In this document: in pieces, positions 1 to 9,600 of the stretch | Numbering within the stretch: the first letter of the stretch is position 1 | How the letters are laid out: each line of letters begins with the position of its first letter | Assembly (NCBI GenBank): GCA_002685335.1 | Contig: NYWY01000004.1 | Coordinates: 6,519-31,268 of the forward strand | Direction of reading: 5' to 3' | DNA length: 24,750 nucleotides | Source of the DNA: Planctomycetaceae bacterium | Lineage (GTDB): Bacteria; Planctomycetota; Phycisphaerae; Phycisphaerales; SM1A02 | Program-made: the position numbers and the translations under genes | Notes under the pieces: generated by a model | What the model was told of the DNA's origin: nothing | Database searches by the model: none | Seen by the model: the letters and a program-made list of their open reading frames with translations, nothing else

Positions 1-1
1 G

Positions 2-661
2 CCGGTGGTGCCGGTGACCGTCGGCAACCTCGCGATCGCGGTGGCGGAGCGATACGACGTGCTGGTGACCATTCGAAAGGCCGGCTCCTTCACCCTGAAC
101 GCCGCCGGCCTTGGTTCGGTCCACAAGGTCGCGGGGGTGATCCACACCGCCAACGCCTCCACCACCGCGAACCCCGAGCGGGCGGTGTTCCAGGGCCCGT
201 CCGTGGGAGTCACCGACTACTCCGCCTTGAAGTCGCCGTATCCGACGCGGCTCGGGGACGGACCGATCGCCCTCCACTCGATGCCCCTCGGTGGACGGAT
301 GAACAAGTACCTCTGGTCGATGGGCGGCGAGTTCTATCCCACGGAATACGTCACGGACGGCGACGCGGTCCCGATCGACGTCGAGTACGGCCAGCGGGTC
401 CGGATCCGGATGAAGAACGACACCATGATGTTCCATCCGATGCACCTGCATGGACACTCGTACCGCGTGATCACCAGTCCGGAGGGATGGGACCAGACCC
501 ACGCCCCGGTCAAGGACACGGTCGCGGTCGCTCCCGGCGACACCGTGGACATCGAGTTCCTCGCGGAGAACCCCGGGCGGTGGTTCTTCCACTGCCACAA
601 CCTCTACCACGCGGTGACGGGCATGGCTCGACAGGTCGACTACCGGACGAAACCCGGCTGA
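2..661 (+). CDS. Multicopper oxidase, C-terminal part (5' end outside window)
   Basis: This is the C-terminal cupredoxin domain of a multicopper oxidase; the reading frame is open to the left edge, so the gene is truncated by the window. A histidine-rich motif HPMHLHGHSY lies at about residues 145-154 of the visible part, and HCHNLYHAVTGM at about 197-208. In this family the first holds type 2/type 3 copper ligands; the second supplies the HCH bridge between type 1 and trinuclear copper, with the trailing Met as the likely axial type 1 ligand. All expected ligand residues of this half are present, so it should be active if the N-terminal half is intact. The family oxidises phenols, metals such as Cu(I) or Mn(II), or other reductants with O2, usually outside the cytoplasm. 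The substrate cannot be told from this fragment. The gene ends in TGA, and about 100 bp of apparently non-coding sequence follows. Confidence 0.9.
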   Translation, partial: PVVPVTVGNLAIAVAERYDVLVTIRKAGSFTLNAAGLGSVHKVAGVIHTANASTTANPERAVFQGPSVGVTDYSALKSPYPTRLGDGPIALHSMPLGGRMNKYLWSMGGEFYPTEYVTDGDAVPIDVEYGQRVRIRMKNDTMMFHPMHLHGHSYRVITSPEGWDQTHAPVKDTVAVAPGDTVDIEFLAENPGRWFFHCHNLYHAVTGMARQVDYRTKPG

Positions 662-767
662 CCCACCCACCGAAGTGAACTCGGCCCCGGACCAACGATC
701 CCGGTTCGCGGCCACGGAAGCGCCGAAGCCTTTCCGACCGTTCGAGACGACGATCATGCCCTCCGAC

Positions 768-1571
768 TCAGCCGGACGAGGATCGACGTTCCCACACCGA
801 CCATCGAAGCAGTCTGGTCGAGATCTCGAAGGTCGGGGCGCCGATCGGAGTCTCGGACACGGCCGCATCGGGCGGTCGTTTGAGAACGATGCGCGACGCG
901 CCCGCGGCATCGGCAGCGAGCAGCAGCGCGTCAACCTCGGCGTGCACATCCCCGGGTTCCTCGCCCAGCAGCGTTCGAAGCCGCTGCATCGGTTTCGGGG
1001 GCAACGCCGATGATCGTCTTCGGGGGGGGAACATCGGATCGAGCATGACCAGGGCGGGAGGCATGGCCGGGGCCTCCAGGATCTCGATCGCCTCGCCCGC
1101 GTGGATCTCGATCCGTTCCGCCGGCTCGAGACCGGACCGGATCGCACGGTCCCGGCCGTCGATCAGCAACGCCCGCACCACGGGATGCCGCTCGCAGGCG
1201 ATGACCGGACGATCGGAGGAAGCCGCGGCGATCGCCGCGTCGCCCCCGAGTCCCGCGGTCGCGTCGATGATCGGTCCGGGCAGCTCCGAGAGGCCGGAGA
1301 CGATCCGACGAAGCGGATGGCCGGACTCCAGGCGACGATCCAGGGCGGTCTCGATCTCGCCCCGAACGCCTCCTCCCGGCCGCTCGCCGGCGACCCGGAT
1401 CTCCAGGCCGGAGGGCCCTGTCTCCAGGATCATCCCCGCCGCTTCCGCGAGACGGACGACCGGACTCGGACCTGATTGATTCGGAGCATCGTCGACCAAG
1501 AATCGAATCCCCGTGCCGTCACCAGCTTCGGCTCGCGAGGGGCCGGACCGGCCCGCCTTCCCCGGTACCAT
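768..1571 (-). CDS. rsmJ: RsmJ-type 16S rRNA (guanine-N2) methyltransferase
   Basis: Predicted SAM-dependent methyltransferase of the RsmJ (YhiQ) family, which in E. coli methylates G1516 of 16S rRNA. The recognisable RsmJ blocks occur in order: the SAM-binding loop DATAGLGGDA, then CERHPVVRALLIDG, then the catalytic-region LDPMFPPRRRSSALPPK, and finally VLKRPPDAA near the C terminus. Each lines up with the E. coli protein as I recall it. The start is uncertain. ATG at 1571 is used here, ATG at 1595 is also in frame, and TTG at 1499 would match the E. coli N terminus best. The residues before about position 1499 have no counterpart that I recognise. The gene is divergent from the cystathionine beta-synthase gene, with about 76 bp between the two starts. 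It stands alone on its strand and is probably housekeeping. Confidence 0.85.
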   Translation of the reverse strand: MVPGKAGRSGPSRAEAGDGTGIRFLVDDAPNQSGPSPVVRLAEAAGMILETGPSGLEIRVAGERPGGGVRGEIETALDRRLESGHPLRRIVSGLSELPGPIIDATAGLGGDAAIAAASSDRPVIACERHPVVRALLIDGRDRAIRSGLEPAERIEIHAGEAIEILEAPAMPPALVMLDPMFPPRRRSSALPPKPMQRLRTLLGEEPGDVHAEVDALLLAADAAGASRIVLKRPPDAAVSETPIGAPTFEISTRLLRWSVWERRSSSG

Positions 1572-1572
1572 A
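1566..1572. promoter_or_regulatory. Candidate divergent -10 elements between rsmJ and cbs
   Basis: The short AT-rich stretch GGTACCATAC in otherwise GC-rich DNA reads TACCAT (1566-1571) towards cbs and TATGGT (1567-1572 complement) towards rsmJ. The plus-strand box lies 76 bp before the cbs start and has the same GTANNNT form seen before several other genes in this window. No convincing -35 is visible. If the minus-strand box is real, rsmJ transcription would begin near 1560, and the protein would have to start downstream of the ATG codons at 1571 and 1595, perhaps at TTG 1499. Confidence 0.25.
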
Positions 1573-1647
1573 CGCCTTCCACGCCATTCCCCCATTCATC
1601 CGCTCGCCCGCCTGGTCGCCGGCGGGTGGAGAACGGAGACTTTCCAC

Positions 1648-3042
1648 GTGTCGCACACGCCCACCGCATCCTTCGCCCCGGTCTTCGGCAACGTCCTCGA
1701 AATGGTCGGGAACACCCCGATGCTGGAACTTCAGCGAATGGACACCGGCCCCTGCCGCCTGTTCGTGAAGATGGAGTCGTTGAACCCCGGGAGTTCGATC
1801 AAGGATCGAATCGCGATCCGGATGGTCGTGGCCGCGGAACGCGATGGCAGGCTCAAGCCCGGGGGCCGGATCATCGAGGCGACCGCCGGCAACACCGGCC
1901 TTTCACTCGCCCTGATCGCCGCCCAGAAGGGCTACAAGTGCACGCTGGTCATCCCGGACAAGGTCAGTGACGAGAAGATCTCGCACGTGCGGGCGATGGG
2001 CGCTGAAGTCGTCTTGACGCGAAGTGACGTCGAGAAGGGCGACCCCGAGTACTACCAGGACATCGCCGCCCGACTCGCGGCCGAGGATCCCGACGCCCTC
2101 TACATCGATCAGTTCAACAACGACGCCAACGTCGCCGCGCATCGTGACACCACCGGACCCGAGATCTGGGCCCAGATGGATCACGACCTCGACGCCTTCG
2201 TCGCGGGGGTGGGTTCCGGGGGAACGGTCAGCGGCATCGGGGGATACCTCAAATCGCAGGACCCGTCGATCGAAATGGTGCTCGCGGATCCCGACGGCTC
2301 CATTCTCGCCCCCAAGGTCAATGAAGGTCGAGACATCAAGGCGGGTTCATGGCTGGTCGAAGGCGTGGGCGAGGATTTCGTCCCGTCGATCCTCGATCTC
2401 GAACTGGTCGATGAGGCGATCACCGTGCCCGATGCGGAGGCCTTCGAGGTCGCCCGCGAACTGCTCATGAAGGAAGGCGTCCTGGCCGGCTCGAGCGTCG
2501 GCACCCTTCTCGGCGCCGCCCTGAAGTACTGCCGGGCTCAGACCGAACCCAAGCGGGTGGTCACCCTGATCTGCGATCACGGAGCGAAGTATCTCTCCAA
2601 GATGTTCAACGACCACTGGATGACCGACCAGGGATTCATCGAACGGAAGACGCACGGAAATCTCCGCGATCTGATCGGTCGCCGCCATCTCGACCGGGAG
2701 GACTACGTCCTCTCCTCCGACATCCCACTCAGTCAGGCGATCAAGCGGATGGCCATGTACGCGATCAGCCAGATGGTGGTCATGGACGAGGAAACGGTCG
2801 CCGGCATCATCGACGAGGGCGACATCCTGATGGCGATGGTGCATGACCGCGACAACGCCGAACGTCCGGTGAGTGACTTCATGACCCGACGACTGGAGAC
2901 CATCTCCCCGGAGTCGAGCGTCAACGATCTGGTTCCGATCTTCCGAGCCGATCGAGTCGCGATCGTCATGGATCACCAGCACTACTACGGCCTGATCACC
3001 AAGATGGACCTCATCAACTATCTCCGCAAGCAACTGCGCTGA
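1648..3042 (+). CDS. cbs: Cystathionine beta-synthase (PLP fold plus CBS-domain pair)
   Basis: A fold-type II PLP enzyme of 464 residues that should condense homocysteine with serine (or acetylserine) to cystathionine; a cysteine synthase role is the alternative. The PLP lysine is in SSIKDR (K52), the substrate loop is ATAGNTG (79-85), and the phosphate-binding glycine loop is GVGSGGTV (187-194). The segment DQFNN..NVAAH is typical of CBS-like members. From about residue 345 two CBS domains follow; in the family these bind adenosyl ligands such as SAM or AMP. There is no N-terminal heme-binding extension. GTG at 1648 is chosen because GGAG lies 9 bp upstream and the protein then begins just before the conserved VGNTPML; the frame stays open upstream to 1513, but that stretch looks non-coding. 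A cystathionine gamma-family gene follows 58 bp downstream, which supports a transsulfuration role. Confidence 0.88.
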   Translation: MSHTPTASFAPVFGNVLEMVGNTPMLELQRMDTGPCRLFVKMESLNPGSSIKDRIAIRMVVAAERDGRLKPGGRIIEATAGNTGLSLALIAAQKGYKCTLVIPDKVSDEKISHVRAMGAEVVLTRSDVEKGDPEYYQDIAARLAAEDPDALYIDQFNNDANVAAHRDTTGPEIWAQMDHDLDAFVAGVGSGGTVSGIGGYLKSQDPSIEMVLADPDGSILAPKVNEGRDIKAGSWLVEGVGEDFVPSILDLELVDEAITVPDAEAFEVARELLMKEGVLAGSSVGTLLGAALKYCRAQTEPKRVVTLICDHGAKYLSKMFNDHWMTDQGFIERKTHGNLRDLIGRRHLDREDYVLSSDIPLSQAIKRMAMYAISQMVVMDEETVAGIIDEGDILMAMVHDRDNAERPVSDFMTRRLETISPESSVNDLVPIFRADRVAIVMDHQHYYGLITKMDLINYLRKQLR

Positions 3043-3100
3043 ATCACTCGGTCCTTCCCTTCTTCCCCCCACTCTCCGCACTCACTTCCAGGATTCTCCC

Positions 3101-4312
3101 GTGCAAGATCGCGACCTTCATTTCGACTCCCGATGCATTCATGGCGGCCAGGAGACGTGCGCCGTCACCGGCGCCGTGATGCCCGCGATCTACACGTCCT
3201 CGACCTACGCCCAGGAATCACCCGGCGTCCATCGCGGCTTCGAGTATTCGCGCAGTCACAACCCGACGCGATTTTCCTTCGAACGGGCCCTCGCCTCGCT
3301 CGAAGGCACCGGTCTGGACGAAACGGTCGACGTGTCCCACGGTGGTTTCGCGTTCGGTTCCGGACTGGCCGCCATCGCCACCGCCCTGGAACTGCTCGAT
3401 CGGGACGGCCTCCTGGTCGCCGGCGACGATCTCTACGGCGGAACCAACCGGCTCTTCTCCCAGGTTCGCGAACGAACCCAGGGACTCCGCATCCGCTACG
3501 TGGACACCACCGATCCCGCCAACGTGGCCGAAGCCCTCGCGGATCGGGGCGACTCCCCCGCCATGGTCTGGGTCGAGACCCCGACGAATCCGACCCTGAA
3601 GGTGACGGATATCGCCGCGGTGGCCGACATCGCCCACGAACACGGGGCCCTCGTCGGCGTCGACAACACCTTCGCCACCCCCGCCCTGCAGCGCCCTCTC
3701 GAACACGGGGCCGACCTCGTGATGCACTCGATCACCAAGTACCTCGGCGGCCATTCCGACCTGGTCGGCGGAGCCCTGGTCGCCAAGGATCCGGCCCTGA
3801 TCGAGCGACTCCGCTTCCTCCAGAACTCCGTCGGCTCCATCCTCGGCCCCTTCGACGCCTACCTGGGCCTTCGGGGCGTGAAGACCCTGGCCATCCGGAT
3901 GCAGCGACATTGCGAGACCGCGCTCAAGATCGCCTCGTGGCTCGAGTCCCACCCCAAGGTGGAGCGGGTGGTCTACCCCGGGCTGCCTTCCCATCCCCAG
4001 TACGACGTCGCCTCGCGGCAGATGCGGCTGGAGGGAAGCCCCGCCGGCGGTGGCATGATCACCATGTACCTCAAGGGCGGTCTGGATGAGAGTCGCCGCA
4101 TGCTCGAGAGCGTCCGCATGTTCACCCTGGCCGAGAGCCTCGGCGGCGTGGAGAGCCTCATCGAACATCCCGCGATCATGACCCACGCCTCGGTCCCGCT
4201 CGCCCAGCGGGAAAAACTCGGGATCTCCGACGGACTCGTTCGACTCTCGGTGGGGATCGAACACTCCGACGATCTCATCGCGGACCTCGAACGCGGACTC
4301 GCCACGGTCTGA
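3101..4312 (+). CDS. Cystathionine gamma-lyase / gamma-synthase family PLP enzyme
   Basis: A fold-type I PLP enzyme of the Cys/Met metabolism family, 403 residues, the usual full length. The PLP lysine is in HSITKYLGGHSD (K213), and the aspartate pairing with the PLP ring nitrogen is in VDNTFATP (D188). The substrate region ETPTNPTLK and the C-terminal SVGIEHSDDLIADL are also characteristic. Sequence alone does not separate gamma-lyase (cystathionine to cysteine, 2-oxobutyrate and ammonia) from gamma-synthase (MetB) or methionine gamma-lyase. The neighbouring cystathionine beta-synthase favours gamma-lyase and thus the reverse transsulfuration route from homocysteine to cysteine. The start is GTG with AGGA seven bases upstream. 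It is probably co-transcribed with cbs; the 58-bp gap is pyrimidine-rich and shows no hairpin. Confidence 0.9.
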   Translation: MQDRDLHFDSRCIHGGQETCAVTGAVMPAIYTSSTYAQESPGVHRGFEYSRSHNPTRFSFERALASLEGTGLDETVDVSHGGFAFGSGLAAIATALELLDRDGLLVAGDDLYGGTNRLFSQVRERTQGLRIRYVDTTDPANVAEALADRGDSPAMVWVETPTNPTLKVTDIAAVADIAHEHGALVGVDNTFATPALQRPLEHGADLVMHSITKYLGGHSDLVGGALVAKDPALIERLRFLQNSVGSILGPFDAYLGLRGVKTLAIRMQRHCETALKIASWLESHPKVERVVYPGLPSHPQYDVASRQMRLEGSPAGGGMITMYLKGGLDESRRMLESVRMFTLAESLGGVESLIEHPAIMTHASVPLAQREKLGISDGLVRLSVGIEHSDDLIADLERGLATV

Positions 4313-4329
4313 GGCCGAGGCCCTTCTCC

Positions 4330-5805
4330 ATGCCCAAGGATCGCAGCGACATCTTCCGGCAGGCGACCGGACTGGCGAAGGCCGGACGGTTCGATGAGGC
4401 GAACTCCCTCGTCCGGAACAGCGCGGCCAAGCCCGCGAAGGACGCGGTCGGACTCATGGTTCGAGGAAGGCTCGCGATCCTCGCGAACCGACCCGCGGAA
4501 GCCCGAACGTTGCTGGAGAAGTCGATCCGGATCGCGCCGTCGACCGAGGCCTGGCTGCTTCTGGGCCGCTACCACCTCCGCATGGTCGAAGACGATGCGG
4601 CGCTGGCGGCGGGCCGGGCCGCGATCGAGCTCGATCCCACCGCCGCCCTGCCGCGGATCGAGACCGCCGCGATGCTGCTTGAATTCGGTCGGCTCGACGA
4701 GGCGGAGTCGACGGTTCGCCCGCTGGACGACGTCGCACTCGCGGACCTGTCTCCGGTCGTCGGGCAACGACTTCGCATGCTGCGGGCCTCGCTCGCGATT
4801 CAATCCGACCGGCGAGCGGAAGCCATCGATCTCGCCCGCGAGGTCCTCGAGGACGAACTCCGCCCGCCCGAGCGACTCGAAACCCTGGATCTCCTCGCCC
4901 GGGCCTGCGATCTCGAAGGACGTTTCCAGGAGGCCTTCGAGGCCGCGGACACGCGGAATCGCGAGTCCGACGCCCGATTCGATCCGGTTCGCTTCCGCAT
5001 CGACACCGACGTCCTCATCCGCTCGACCGACCGGGCATCGCTGAGTGAATGGCCGATCGGACTCGACGACCCGCGACCGGTCTTCGTGGCGGGCATGCCC
5101 CGTTCCGGGACCAGCCTGCTGGACCGGATCATCGACGCCCATCCAGCCGCCGGCGGGGTGGGCGAACTTCCAACCCTCGAACGATTCGCCGCTCGACTGG
5201 CCGCGGCCCGTCGTCCGGGCCCCCCGCCCCGCTGCTTCGGAGAACTCCAGTCCGAACAATGGCGGGAGCACGCCACCACCCTGCTCGGAGAGATGGCGAC
5301 CCGGGCTCCCGATGCCACGAGAATCGTGAACAAGTCGCTCGGCAACGATCGCCTGCTCGGGCTCGCGTCACGACTCTTCCCGGGCTGTCGAGTCATTCAC
5401 ATCCGCCGGGACCCGCGGGATGTCGCGGTGTCGTGTTTCCTGCGTCGGTTCGCGGCGGCGGGCGTGCCCTGGACCACGACGCTCCAGGGAATCGCCGACG
5501 CCTGGCGGGAATCCGAACGGATCATGACCCATTGGAAGACGGTGCTCGATCTGCCCATCCTCGAAGTTCGCTACGAACACCTGGTCCGGCGTCCGGAGGA
5601 CGAGCTCCCGCGAATCATCGAATTCCTCGGACTCGACTGGGACGACGCCTGCCGCGACTTCCACCGGAGCGGACGCCCGATCCGGACCCTGAGCTTCGAT
5701 CAGGTCAATCGCCCGCTCTACTCGTCGAGCGTGGGACGTCACGCCAACTACGCCGAGGCGATCGCCACCGTCGACTGGCCCGACTACGACGAGGACGCCG
5801 GCTGA
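4330..5805 (+). CDS. TPR-repeat sulfotransferase
   Basis: A 491-residue fusion of an N-terminal helical TPR-like region (about 1-235) and a C-terminal PAPS-dependent sulfotransferase domain (about 248-480). The 5'-phosphosulfate loop is GMPRSGTSLLDR (about 255-266), and the 3'-phosphate region is RRDPRDVAVSCFLRRF (about 359-374); both are diagnostic. TPR repeats are visible as alternating helices such as ANRPAEARTLLEKSIRIAP. TPR-sulfotransferase fusions of this kind are common in Planctomycetota and Proteobacteria, but their acceptors (protein tyrosine, carbohydrate or lipid) are mostly unknown. There is no signal peptide, so it should be cytoplasmic. It begins 17 bp after the cystathionine gene, with GAGG nine bases before the ATG, and could share that transcript. 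Sulfur-metabolism genes beside a sulfate-transferring enzyme may be coincidence. It converges on the large minus-strand operon with 12 bp between the stops. Confidence 0.88.
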   Translation: MPKDRSDIFRQATGLAKAGRFDEANSLVRNSAAKPAKDAVGLMVRGRLAILANRPAEARTLLEKSIRIAPSTEAWLLLGRYHLRMVEDDAALAAGRAAIELDPTAALPRIETAAMLLEFGRLDEAESTVRPLDDVALADLSPVVGQRLRMLRASLAIQSDRRAEAIDLAREVLEDELRPPERLETLDLLARACDLEGRFQEAFEAADTRNRESDARFDPVRFRIDTDVLIRSTDRASLSEWPIGLDDPRPVFVAGMPRSGTSLLDRIIDAHPAAGGVGELPTLERFAARLAAARRPGPPPRCFGELQSEQWREHATTLLGEMATRAPDATRIVNKSLGNDRLLGLASRLFPGCRVIHIRRDPRDVAVSCFLRRFAAAGVPWTTTLQGIADAWRESERIMTHWKTVLDLPILEVRYEHLVRRPEDELPRIIEFLGLDWDDACRDFHRSGRPIRTLSFDQVNRPLYSSSVGRHANYAEAIATVDWPDYDEDAG

Positions 5806-5817
5806 TCCACCGCCGAG

Positions 5818-6666
5818 TCAGCCCTCGACCCAGCGGCCATCGCGCCGCAGGGGCCGCAGTCGCTCTTCGTCCAGCAACATCTTCTCCAGCCGCGAGGAAT
5901 CGACCTCGAGCAACGGCGGATCCCCTTCGATCGCCAGCAGGGTCGACCAGTCGGGATGGCCGCGTTCCAGCAGCGACAGTTCCAGATGGATCATCAGGAG
6001 TCGCTCCTTCAACGCCAACGTCCGGGAGCCGGGTCGATCGTCCGCCGCCGCCTGAAGCCAGTCGACGCCCCCGGGCAGGACGTCGTCCCAGGATTCGAGA
6101 ATCCGCCGGACCGAACGATCCGCCAACAGACGGCGAAGCGGGCTGGGCCGCCCCGAACTGAAGGCTCCGAAGGCCGTGGAGATCGACAAGGCCATCTCCG
6201 GGTCCACCCGGCCGCCGCGGCGGACGGTGTTCATTCCACCACCGCCCGGAAGGAGCGTGGCGGCCGCTCGGAGTTTCGTCGCCTCGCTGGAATCGGATTC
6301 CAGTGACGCCAGAGCCAGCGCGGCGGACGCCGCGTACTTCTCGGGGTCGAGTCGACCGGCGAGCCCGAAGAGTCGACGAGCGACCGCCACATCGGGACGA
6401 CCACGAACGCCCTCCGCGAGATCCTCCGCCAGTTCGAAGTACGCCTGAGGGTCGTTGGGATCGAGCCGCTCCAATCGACGCTCCAGCTCCGCGTCCCGGC
6501 CGGCGTTCCCGGAAACCATCGAGAACCCCACGCCCTGCGCGGGCAGCGGTCCGACGGACCAGACGGCGATCATCAGCATGATCAGCATCCCTCCGGTGAC
6601 TCGTCCGCCGACCGCATCCCGTCGACGAGCACGAGCCGAAGCATGGTTGGACATCATTCGCTTCAT
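5818..6666 (-). CDS. Secreted hypothetical protein, last gene of the Exb/VWA operon
   Basis: A 282-residue protein of unknown function. Basic N-terminal residues (MKRMMSNH..RARRR) precede a hydrophobic stretch, GGMLIMLMIAVWSVGPLPAQG, that looks like a signal peptide ending near AQG (about 44). A short repeat-like helical part follows (ERLDPNDPQAYFELAEDLAEG, then VARRLFGLAGRLDPEKYAA), resembling one or two TPR units. The rest, about 120-282, contains no motif that I recognise. The ATG overlaps the stop of the preceding 1034-residue gene in an ATGA (6663-6666). A strong GGGAGG lies six bases upstream, so translation is probably coupled. It is the last gene of the operon and is presumably an envelope accessory to the ExbB/ExbD complex; that role rests on context only. 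Confidence 0.75.
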   Translation of the reverse strand: MKRMMSNHASARARRRDAVGGRVTGGMLIMLMIAVWSVGPLPAQGVGFSMVSGNAGRDAELERRLERLDPNDPQAYFELAEDLAEGVRGRPDVAVARRLFGLAGRLDPEKYAASAALALASLESDSSEATKLRAAATLLPGGGGMNTVRRGGRVDPEMALSISTAFGAFSSGRPSPLRRLLADRSVRRILESWDDVLPGGVDWLQAAADDRPGSRTLALKERLLMIHLELSLLERGHPDWSTLLAIEGDPPLLEVDSSRLEKMLLDEERLRPLRRDGRWVEG

Positions 6667-9600
6667 CCGAAACCTCCCAGTGGATCACCATCGCGGGGAA
6701 CCATCCGAACCCGCTCGAGTTCGACCACCCCGAGCGCTCCGAGGCCGGCCTGTTCGAGACCGCTGGAGGCCGCGGCACGCCGGGCCACCGCCTGATCGAG
6801 CGTGGCCATGATCTCCCGCCGTCGACCCGGCACCCTCGCCTCCAGGGCGAAGGCGAGATAGTCGAGTTCCGCCGCATGGGCGGCGACCAGCAACAGGATG
6901 TCGTCGGAAGCGAGTCGCCGACGAGCCGCCCGGCGACGATCGATCGCATCGAGCGTCGATTCACTTCCGATCGCGAGAAAGAGGCCGGACGCATTCCGCC
7001 GCATCGCGTCGGTGACCAGCATCGCCGCGTTCTCCGGTCGACCGTCCCAGCGAACGATCGGGCCGCTGGCGTCGGCACCGTCACTGCTTCGTCGAACGAT
7101 CGCCCGCTCGTGAATCGTCTCGCCGATCTCCCGCACCAGTCTTTCCACCACGTCGATCGACGGATCCATCAGGACCGCCGCATGACGGGCGAGGGCCAGG
7201 CGCACCGCGGCATCGAGCCTCCCGCTGGAAAGCTCCGGAAGCGAGGCGCCGGTGTACTGCTCGATGAACTCCATGGTGTCACTGCTGGTGGAAGCGAGAT
7301 CCACGGTGTCCAGCAGGGTGGCGGCGAGAATCGGACCTCGACTGAACATGTCGAGCGTGACCCCTCGAGCCGCAGCCCGGACCGCTCCTCGTCCCCGCCA
7401 GATCTCTCGAGCGAGGACGGCGGCGTCCACGGGCCCCAGATCACCGGCGACACTTTCGGACCGGAGGGCATCGATCAACGCCGCCTGGGTTTCCTGATCG
7501 CGGCGGGTTTGACCGAACTGCTCCGCCCAGGCGCCGTCGCCGGACTTCGCCCTCGGGGTGGTCAAGGGATCCAGATCCAGACCGGGATCGTTGGAACGCA
7601 CCTGGGTCTCGACGCCTTCGATCGCGGCCGCCGCTTCCCGGTCGCGAGCATCCACCAACAGCGTGGTTCCGAGGGCGAGCCGTTCCGCGGCGAGAAGAGC
7701 CTGCAGACGATCGACCGGAGAGGTGGCGGACTCGATGCGGTCACGGACTTCTGGAATCAAGCGGTCGATGGCCTCGAGCAACCCGGGGTCCACCGCGACG
7801 ATCTCACCGTTGGCCGCGGTGACCATCGCATCGGGCCAGACCGAGACCGCCCGGGCGAGGGCCGCGGTCCGACCGTCGAGGCCCAGATCCGGATCGGGAA
7901 TGAAGTCGGGGCGGTACCACCCGATGCCTCGGGGACCGTCGAGCAGACTCGCCAGCACCCAGGTCGATTCCGCGGGAATCGAGGGGTCGAGGAACCAGTT
8001 TCGATAGGCCTCCCGCACGGAATCGGGATCGGGTCCCCCCGCCGACCAGTCGATCTCGTCGACCAGTCGACCCAGGACGTCACCCGCCATCCCACCCCCG
8101 GCGAGAGCGCGGCCGTCGGCCAGGATCCGACCGATCGCGAGCAACCGGGCCTGTTGAAGATCCCCACCCTTCCGAATCGCCTTCTGGGATTCGAGCCACC
8201 GCTCCCACGCATCGGCCACCATCGAATCATCCGTCACTCCGGTGACCGCGACCAGACCCTCGGCCGTCGCATCCAGGGATCGGCCGGCGAGGGCGGCGAA
8301 CGGACCACCTCGAGCATGCCGCCCATTGGATCCGGGCAGTTTCATCTGCACCAGGCGCCGAGCCTCGGCCCGGACCGTTTCGGGCACCGTCTCGTCGAGC
8401 ACCACCACGCCGAGCAGACCGGCTCGGAAGGCTCGACGCCAGGAGTCGAGTGAATCGCTCACCGTGGCGCTGGGCGGCAGATCGAGCGAAGCCGTCAGAC
8501 GGTTCGCGGTCTCCGGCGGCTCCGCCTGGCGCAGAACGTCGAGGAATCCATCGATCGCCGCCGTCCGCTGCCCGGAGTCGAGCAGCGGCCAGACCTCGGC
8601 GAACTTCTCGATCGCGTGATCCCATCGAGCCAGTCGCGCCTCCGAGGGCCGGATCGGATCCAATTCCAGATCCCGGGCGAGGCGTTGGAGATCGTCCTCG
8701 ATCGCGGGAAGCTCGTTGATTTCAAGCACCAGGCGACCGGGTACCGGCGAACCTCGGAACATCGGAGGCCGCGCCCACTGGGTCGGACGCACCATGCCCT
8801 CGCGAACGCTGGGCACCATCACATGTTCGGGATCGATCTCGGCCTCTTCGGACGCCCGCGCAAGTTCTCTCGCCTCGGCGTCGGCGATCCGACGCTTCTC
8901 GATCTCCCGGACGTCGGGAGACGGCGCGGTGACCGCGATCACGATCGTGGCCACGAATCCGAACGCCACGAGCAGGAAGAGCAGGATGAGTCGGCGACGG
9001 GACGCCACCGTCTCACCCCGGAACTCGCGGCCGACCCCGTCGGACACTCGTTGCATCGCCGCTTCGATCCGACCCGGAACCGGGGGCGGCGTGGGGGCCA
9101 GGGGGATTCGTTCGGTGCGGGACATCTCCACCAGGGTTCCGGTTCCACCCTCCTGCCGCATGAAACCGGCAAGCCCGGTCACCACCCGACGCAGGGCCAT
9201 CGCATCCAGGCCGGCCTGATGGGCCAGACCCGCGACCAGGACCCGGGTTCGTCCATTCCAACCTCCTCCGGCGACCAGGATCGAAAGCACCAGTCGGTCG
9301 AACGGGGTGAGATGTTCCGCGGTGATCCTCGGAGTCGGTCGTACCGGTCGCGGTCCGCCCGCGATCGGACCCTTCGGGGGTGGCGGCACGCTCCCCGGCC
9401 GCACCGGTCGCCTGGGAGGAACCCGGCGATCCTCCACGAAGGAGGAATCCGTGCTCGTTCCTTCCGGGACGGCCCCCGGGATTCCAGGTCGAGCCCCGGC
9501 CGGTCGCACCGGTCGTCTCGGCTCCCCCGGGCCGACCACCGAAGGTCGCAGGGCCGCGGCCGCCGCGTCCAGTCGAGCGATCGCGGCCTTCTTGATCGGG

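Noticed and set aside
1513..1647. N-terminal extension of the cystathionine beta-synthase frame upstream of 1648
   Set aside because: The extension has no homologous features and covers the divergent promoter region; GTG 1648 has a good ribosome-binding site and starts just before the conserved domain.
3043..3100. Possible SAM riboswitch or attenuator between cbs and the cystathionine gamma-family gene
   Set aside because: The gap is only 58 bp, pyrimidine-rich, and shows no stem that would form a riboswitch core.
3133..4089. 318-codon plus-strand frame inside the cystathionine gamma-family gene
   Set aside because: It lies in another frame of a gene with intact PLP-enzyme motifs; its Arg/Pro/Gly-rich sequence is typical of a shadow.
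3973..5271. 432-codon minus-strand frame across the sulfotransferase gene
   Set aside because: It is opposite a recognisable sulfotransferase with intact P-loop and 3'-phosphate motifs, and has no motif of its own.
6876..8453. 525-codon plus-strand frame across the 1034-residue gene
   Set aside because: Composition is random-looking, there is no ribosome-binding site or recognisable motif, and it is fully antisense to a gene in the coupled operon.
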